In this document: positions 61,167 to 64,000 of the stretch, piece after piece
Position numbering within the stretch: the stretch's first letter is position 1
How the letters are laid out: each line of letters starts with the position of its first letter
NCBI RefSeq assembly: GCF_003985125.1
Contig: NZ_ML133565.1
Location: forward strand, 558,001-622,000
Direction of reading: 5' to 3'
From: Rhizobium phaseoli
Lineage (GTDB): Bacteria > Pseudomonadota > Alphaproteobacteria > Rhizobiales > Rhizobiaceae
Length of the DNA: 64,000 nt
Translations under genes and position numbers: made by a program
Notes under the pieces: generated by a model
Database searches by the model: none
Told to the model about the DNA's origin: nothing
The model's input: the letters and a program-made list of their open reading frames with translations, nothing else

Positions 61167-63425
61167 TTATCTCTGGGATCTCAAAGAAAATATGTTTTTA
61201 ATTGTTGCGGACGGAGAATCGGCGGTGTGGAGTTGGTAATATTTCATCAGAGATTTTGAGAAAAGCTCGGAGTCGCTGAAGTTATACAGCGCATGCTTCT
61301 CGGGGTTTACATTGTTGATTGCGACAAGGATTTCCGAGTTTCGCTGGCTTTTCATTTGCTGCAGGCTGAACTCGACGGCGCGACGACTCGTCTTTCCCCA
61401 TCTGACAACCGCCAGCGTTTTTTCTGCGAGCGCAGTCAGAAGAACGGTGTCCGTCGAGGCGAGGACGGGCGCGCTGTCGAAAATGACAACCCGGCCGGCC
61501 GCGCCCGCCATCTCGATGATTTCTGCCAGGCCGTTCGAACGAACGCGTCGCTGAAGGCTGAACTTGCCAGAGGGAATGAAGTCGATCCCTCCTGGATGGT
61601 GGTAGACGATGTCGCGGATGTCCGCGTGCCCGTTTAGATATTCGTTCAATCCTTGCTGTAGACCCGACCTGAAGAACGAATCGAGTTCTCCCCGTCGAAG
61701 GTCGCCGTCGACCAACAGCACCGGAATTGCCGCGGCGGCGAGTTCGATGGCCAGCGATCTTGCGACAAGCGACTTGCCTTCTCCGCTGTGAGCCGACGTC
61801 ACGACGATACTGTTCGGCAACTTGCCCCCATTGGACTGTTTGAGTGTCAGGATCACAGTACGGATTGCTTCGTCAAACATCGGGACCGGCGCAAGCCTGA
61901 AAACTGTCTTCGGATTTTCCTTCCGCGCCAGCCGTGGGATAAGTCCCGCCGGTATCGTGCGGGTCAATCCTGCTATTTGGTCGAAACTCCGGATGGACCG
62001 GTCCCACATTTCCATGGCGAAAGCAGCCGTTACGGCTGCCGAGATCGCAGCCAGAACGGTGCTTACCAGATAGAAAAGCCGTCCACGTCCTAGCGATCCG
62101 AGCGGCACTGAAGCCGGTGATAAGACCTCCAATTCGGCCCCGGGAAGCTTGGCCTTGTCGACTATGTCACGGCGCTGGTCCTCAAGTTTGTCGAGTGCCA
62201 GCTGTTCCTTCTCGGCTATCCGCTGCAGTCGCGTCAATTCGGTCAGCACCAGGGCGTCGCGTGTGCGTTTTTCATGGGCGTCATCCAAGATCGATTGGAC
62301 CGCGGCAGCCTCGTGATCAAGTGCGGCGAGCTTGGCGCGCATTGTTTGGAGATATTGCTTGGTCGCAAAGCTGAGGTCGGCGCGGGAGTTTTGGATCTTC
62401 TCGCGCAAATCCACGACGGGCTCGGCATTGCTGTCGTATAGTTCAAGCAGACGGGCAAGATCTTCTTCCTGTGCGTGAAGATCACGTTGCTTTCTGGTAA
62501 TGTCGTCCGGGAGGGCGATGTTCTGCACAGCGACCGAAGCGCTATCGGCCGCCTCAAGCGTCGATATCACCGCCTTGACCTCAACCCGGGTTTCCTCAAT
62601 TTTCCCTTCGCGGCCGGTGAGATCTATGAGTGATTTGAGCCGCTCGTCCTGAGCGTCCTCTTTCGACACGACGTCCATCGATTCTTGATAGTTTCGGGCA
62701 GCCTCGCGGGCAATATCCGCCCGAGCCTTCTGTTCGGAGATGCGCTGCACGATCCATTTTTCCGCTGAATCGAGACGGCTGCGGACAATGGCCTTCCGCT
62801 CATCGAGGTAGATGCTGATGACACGGTTCGGAACCGCGGCGGCCAGTTGAGGGTCATTCGTCGTGAAGCTGACCTGGACAACGTCACTCTTGTCTTCATG
62901 CCAGACGCCGAGCGCCGTATAAAATTCCGGGATGACGGCGTCGATGCCGTCGCGTTCCGGCTCGGTAGGTTTTCGGGGATCGAACAGGCCGCGCAACTTT
63001 GCCCGGATGCTCTCAAACAATGAGAGCTCCCGCAGCGCTGGATTGAATTCCGGCCGCAAGCTAAGCCGCAGTTCGCGCACGACCCGCTCTGCAATGCTTC
63101 TGGATAGAAGCCGCTCCGTCTCCGATTTCGCGTCAAGCAGATCACTGCTGCTTTTATCCTCCACACCAAGCGATTTTGCGAGAGGCTGATGGATAATCAG
63201 CCGGGCCCAGGCCTGATAGACGGGCTTCATCCCAGAGATGATGATCGCTGCGGGCGCCATCAGCAGCAATGTTATAGCGATGATCATCACCATTCTCCGC
63301 CGCAGCATGCGAAAGGCGGCTGCGAGGTCCAGGTTGTCCGCCTTGGTCTCTACCTGAGCTCGAGGATCATAGCGCATCGACGAGATCGGAAGGTTGCGGT
63401 CTGGCGGCACAGTGGAAATCGTCAT
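61167..63425 (-). CDS. Wzz/BY-kinase polysaccharide co-polymerase (ExoP-like)
   Basis: A 752-residue inner-membrane protein controlling polysaccharide chain length and export. Two helices (about residues 47-65 and 475-495) flank a large coiled-coil periplasmic region. The C-terminal kinase has Walker A SAHSGEGKS, Walker A' LLVDGDLRRG and Walker B VVIFDSAP. The tyrosine-rich tail of BY-kinases is reduced to a few residues (LYNFSDSE, MKYYQLH). Its start overlaps the end of the glycosyltransferase gene by 4 bp. Acts with Wzx/Wzy-type polymerisation. Confidence 0.88.
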   Translation of the reverse strand: MTISTVPPDRNLPISSMRYDPRAQVETKADNLDLAAAFRMLRRRMVMIIAITLLLMAPAAIIISGMKPVYQAWARLIIHQPLAKSLGVEDKSSSDLLDAKSETERLLSRSIAERVVRELRLSLRPEFNPALRELSLFESIRAKLRGLFDPRKPTEPERDGIDAVIPEFYTALGVWHEDKSDVVQVSFTTNDPQLAAAVPNRVISIYLDERKAIVRSRLDSAEKWIVQRISEQKARADIAREAARNYQESMDVVSKEDAQDERLKSLIDLTGREGKIEETRVEVKAVISTLEAADSASVAVQNIALPDDITRKQRDLHAQEEDLARLLELYDSNAEPVVDLREKIQNSRADLSFATKQYLQTMRAKLAALDHEAAAVQSILDDAHEKRTRDALVLTELTRLQRIAEKEQLALDKLEDQRRDIVDKAKLPGAELEVLSPASVPLGSLGRGRLFYLVSTVLAAISAAVTAAFAMEMWDRSIRSFDQIAGLTRTIPAGLIPRLARKENPKTVFRLAPVPMFDEAIRTVILTLKQSNGGKLPNSIVVTSAHSGEGKSLVARSLAIELAAAAIPVLLVDGDLRRGELDSFFRSGLQQGLNEYLNGHADIRDIVYHHPGGIDFIPSGKFSLQRRVRSNGLAEIIEMAGAAGRVVIFDSAPVLASTDTVLLTALAEKTLAVVRWGKTSRRAVEFSLQQMKSQRNSEILVAINNVNPEKHALYNFSDSELFSKSLMKYYQLHTADSPSATIKNIFSLRSQR

Positions 63426-64000
63426 CGTGCATCAATCCGTGCTTGAGGTTTCGCGCAAACGGCTCCGTAAAGTTTTTGGAGTGATCGCATATAGGCCATC
63501 ATGCTGAAATGGTTGAGATAATGCGCGCGCCCCTGGACGGAGAGGCGGATGCGCAATTCCCGGTCGGACACCAGCTTTGCCAAAGCTCCGGCCAAGGCAT
63601 TCTGGTCTCCCACCGGCACGAAGATCCCGGTCTCGCCATCGGTAATGACTTCGTCATGCGCCCCTACACGCGTGGTGACGACGGCGAGCCCGTGGGACAA
63701 TCCTTCGAGCACGGCCATTGCCAGCCCTTCGGCGTGTGACGGCAGGACCAGAATATCTGCACGGGCGCACAAGGCTCGCGCCTCGCCGGCATCAAGCCAG
63801 CCAGGCATCTCGACCCGATCGGAAACCGCCATGGCGTCAGCCAGATGGCGATAGTGCTCGACAGGGCCATCGCCGGCCAGTACAGCCCGCCACCGGAGTT
63901 CCTTCATAAGCGGGTGGCTCAGGGCGGACAGAAGCTCCGTGACACCCTTGCGTTCGCTCAACCGGCCGAGGAATACGATCAACGGTATCTCGCTGTCGCG
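63422..64000 (-). CDS. GT4-family glycosyltransferase, C-terminal part
   Basis: Only the last 193 codons are in the window; the gene continues past the right edge. The donor-binding half of a GT4 enzyme is visible: IVFLGRLSERKGVTELLSAL, VLAGDGPVEHY, and the EGLAMAVLEGLSHGLAVV block with its two conserved glutamates. It likely adds a sugar to the polysaccharide unit made by this operon. The stop overlaps the Wzz/BY-kinase start by 4 bp. Confidence 0.85.
   Translation of the reverse strand, partial: RDSEIPLIVFLGRLSERKGVTELLSALSHPLMKELRWRAVLAGDGPVEHYRHLADAMAVSDRVEMPGWLDAGEARALCARADILVLPSHAEGLAMAVLEGLSHGLAVVTTRVGAHDEVITDGETGIFVPVGDQNALAGALAKLVSDRELRIRLSVQGRAHYLNHFSMMAYMRSLQKLYGAVCAKPQARIDAR

Overview
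The window is GC-rich, densely coded DNA with many stop/start overlaps of the ATGA or TGATG type. It most resembles a chromosome or large plasmid of a Rhizobium-type alphaproteobacterium. Three things point there: a complete glycerol ABC-transporter operon of the rhizobial glpDSTPQUV type, a run of promoters matching the alphaproteobacterial EcfG/RpoE2 consensus (GGAAC-N17-GTT), and the general style of the genes. Species and replicon cannot be read from the sequence. I see no tRNA, rRNA, CRISPR array, insertion sequence or replication origin.

Region 1 (1-11.5 kb) holds a truncated LysR regulator divergent from an EamA permease, then glycerol catabolism: glpR, glpD, glpS, glpT, glpP, glpQ, glpU, glpV, glpK. 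The pathway is import, phosphorylation to glycerol-3-phosphate and oxidation to dihydroxyacetone phosphate (DHAP). The two transporter ATPases are complementary-degenerate. A CTTTCGTTTT motif occurs before both glpR and glpD.

Region 2 (11.7-24.2 kb) looks like a catabolic locus for an acid sugar or related conjugate. The minus strand carries pdxA2 with an iron-type alcohol dehydrogenase, and a DHDPS-family aldolase with an Asp-box sialidase-like protein. The plus strand carries a five-gene peptide-type ABC importer, a DUF1537 acid-sugar kinase and a FadR-type GntR regulator in one tightly packed operon. A DUF1537 kinase plus PdxA2 is the known route from C4 acid sugars to DHAP, which would join the adjacent glycerol pathway. 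A TTATTGTAA motif recurs in the two control regions.

Region 3 (24.2-59.9 kb) appears to be a general-stress-response island. Thirteen EcfG-type promoters, twelve with the exact N17 spacing, sit just upstream of gene starts on both strands. They precede two DUF4142 proteins, a PCMT/erythromycin-esterase fusion, a diheme peroxidase-like cytochrome, an APC permease, dehydrogenases, several very small proteins, a metallophosphoesterase/nucleotidyltransferase pair, an eight-gene glycan operon (including a glycoside hydrolase/epimerase fusion and three CgeB-like glycosyltransferases), and a respiratory operon (YdeP-like molybdo-oxidoreductase, membrane cytochrome c, caa3-type oxidase). A pyruvate-oxidase-like gene lies at the edge with no matching promoter of its own.

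Region 4 (60-64 kb) is surface-polysaccharide biosynthesis on the minus strand: GDP-mannose 4,6-dehydratase, a Wzz/BY-kinase co-polymerase and a glycosyltransferase cut by the window end. I see no EcfG-type promoter there.
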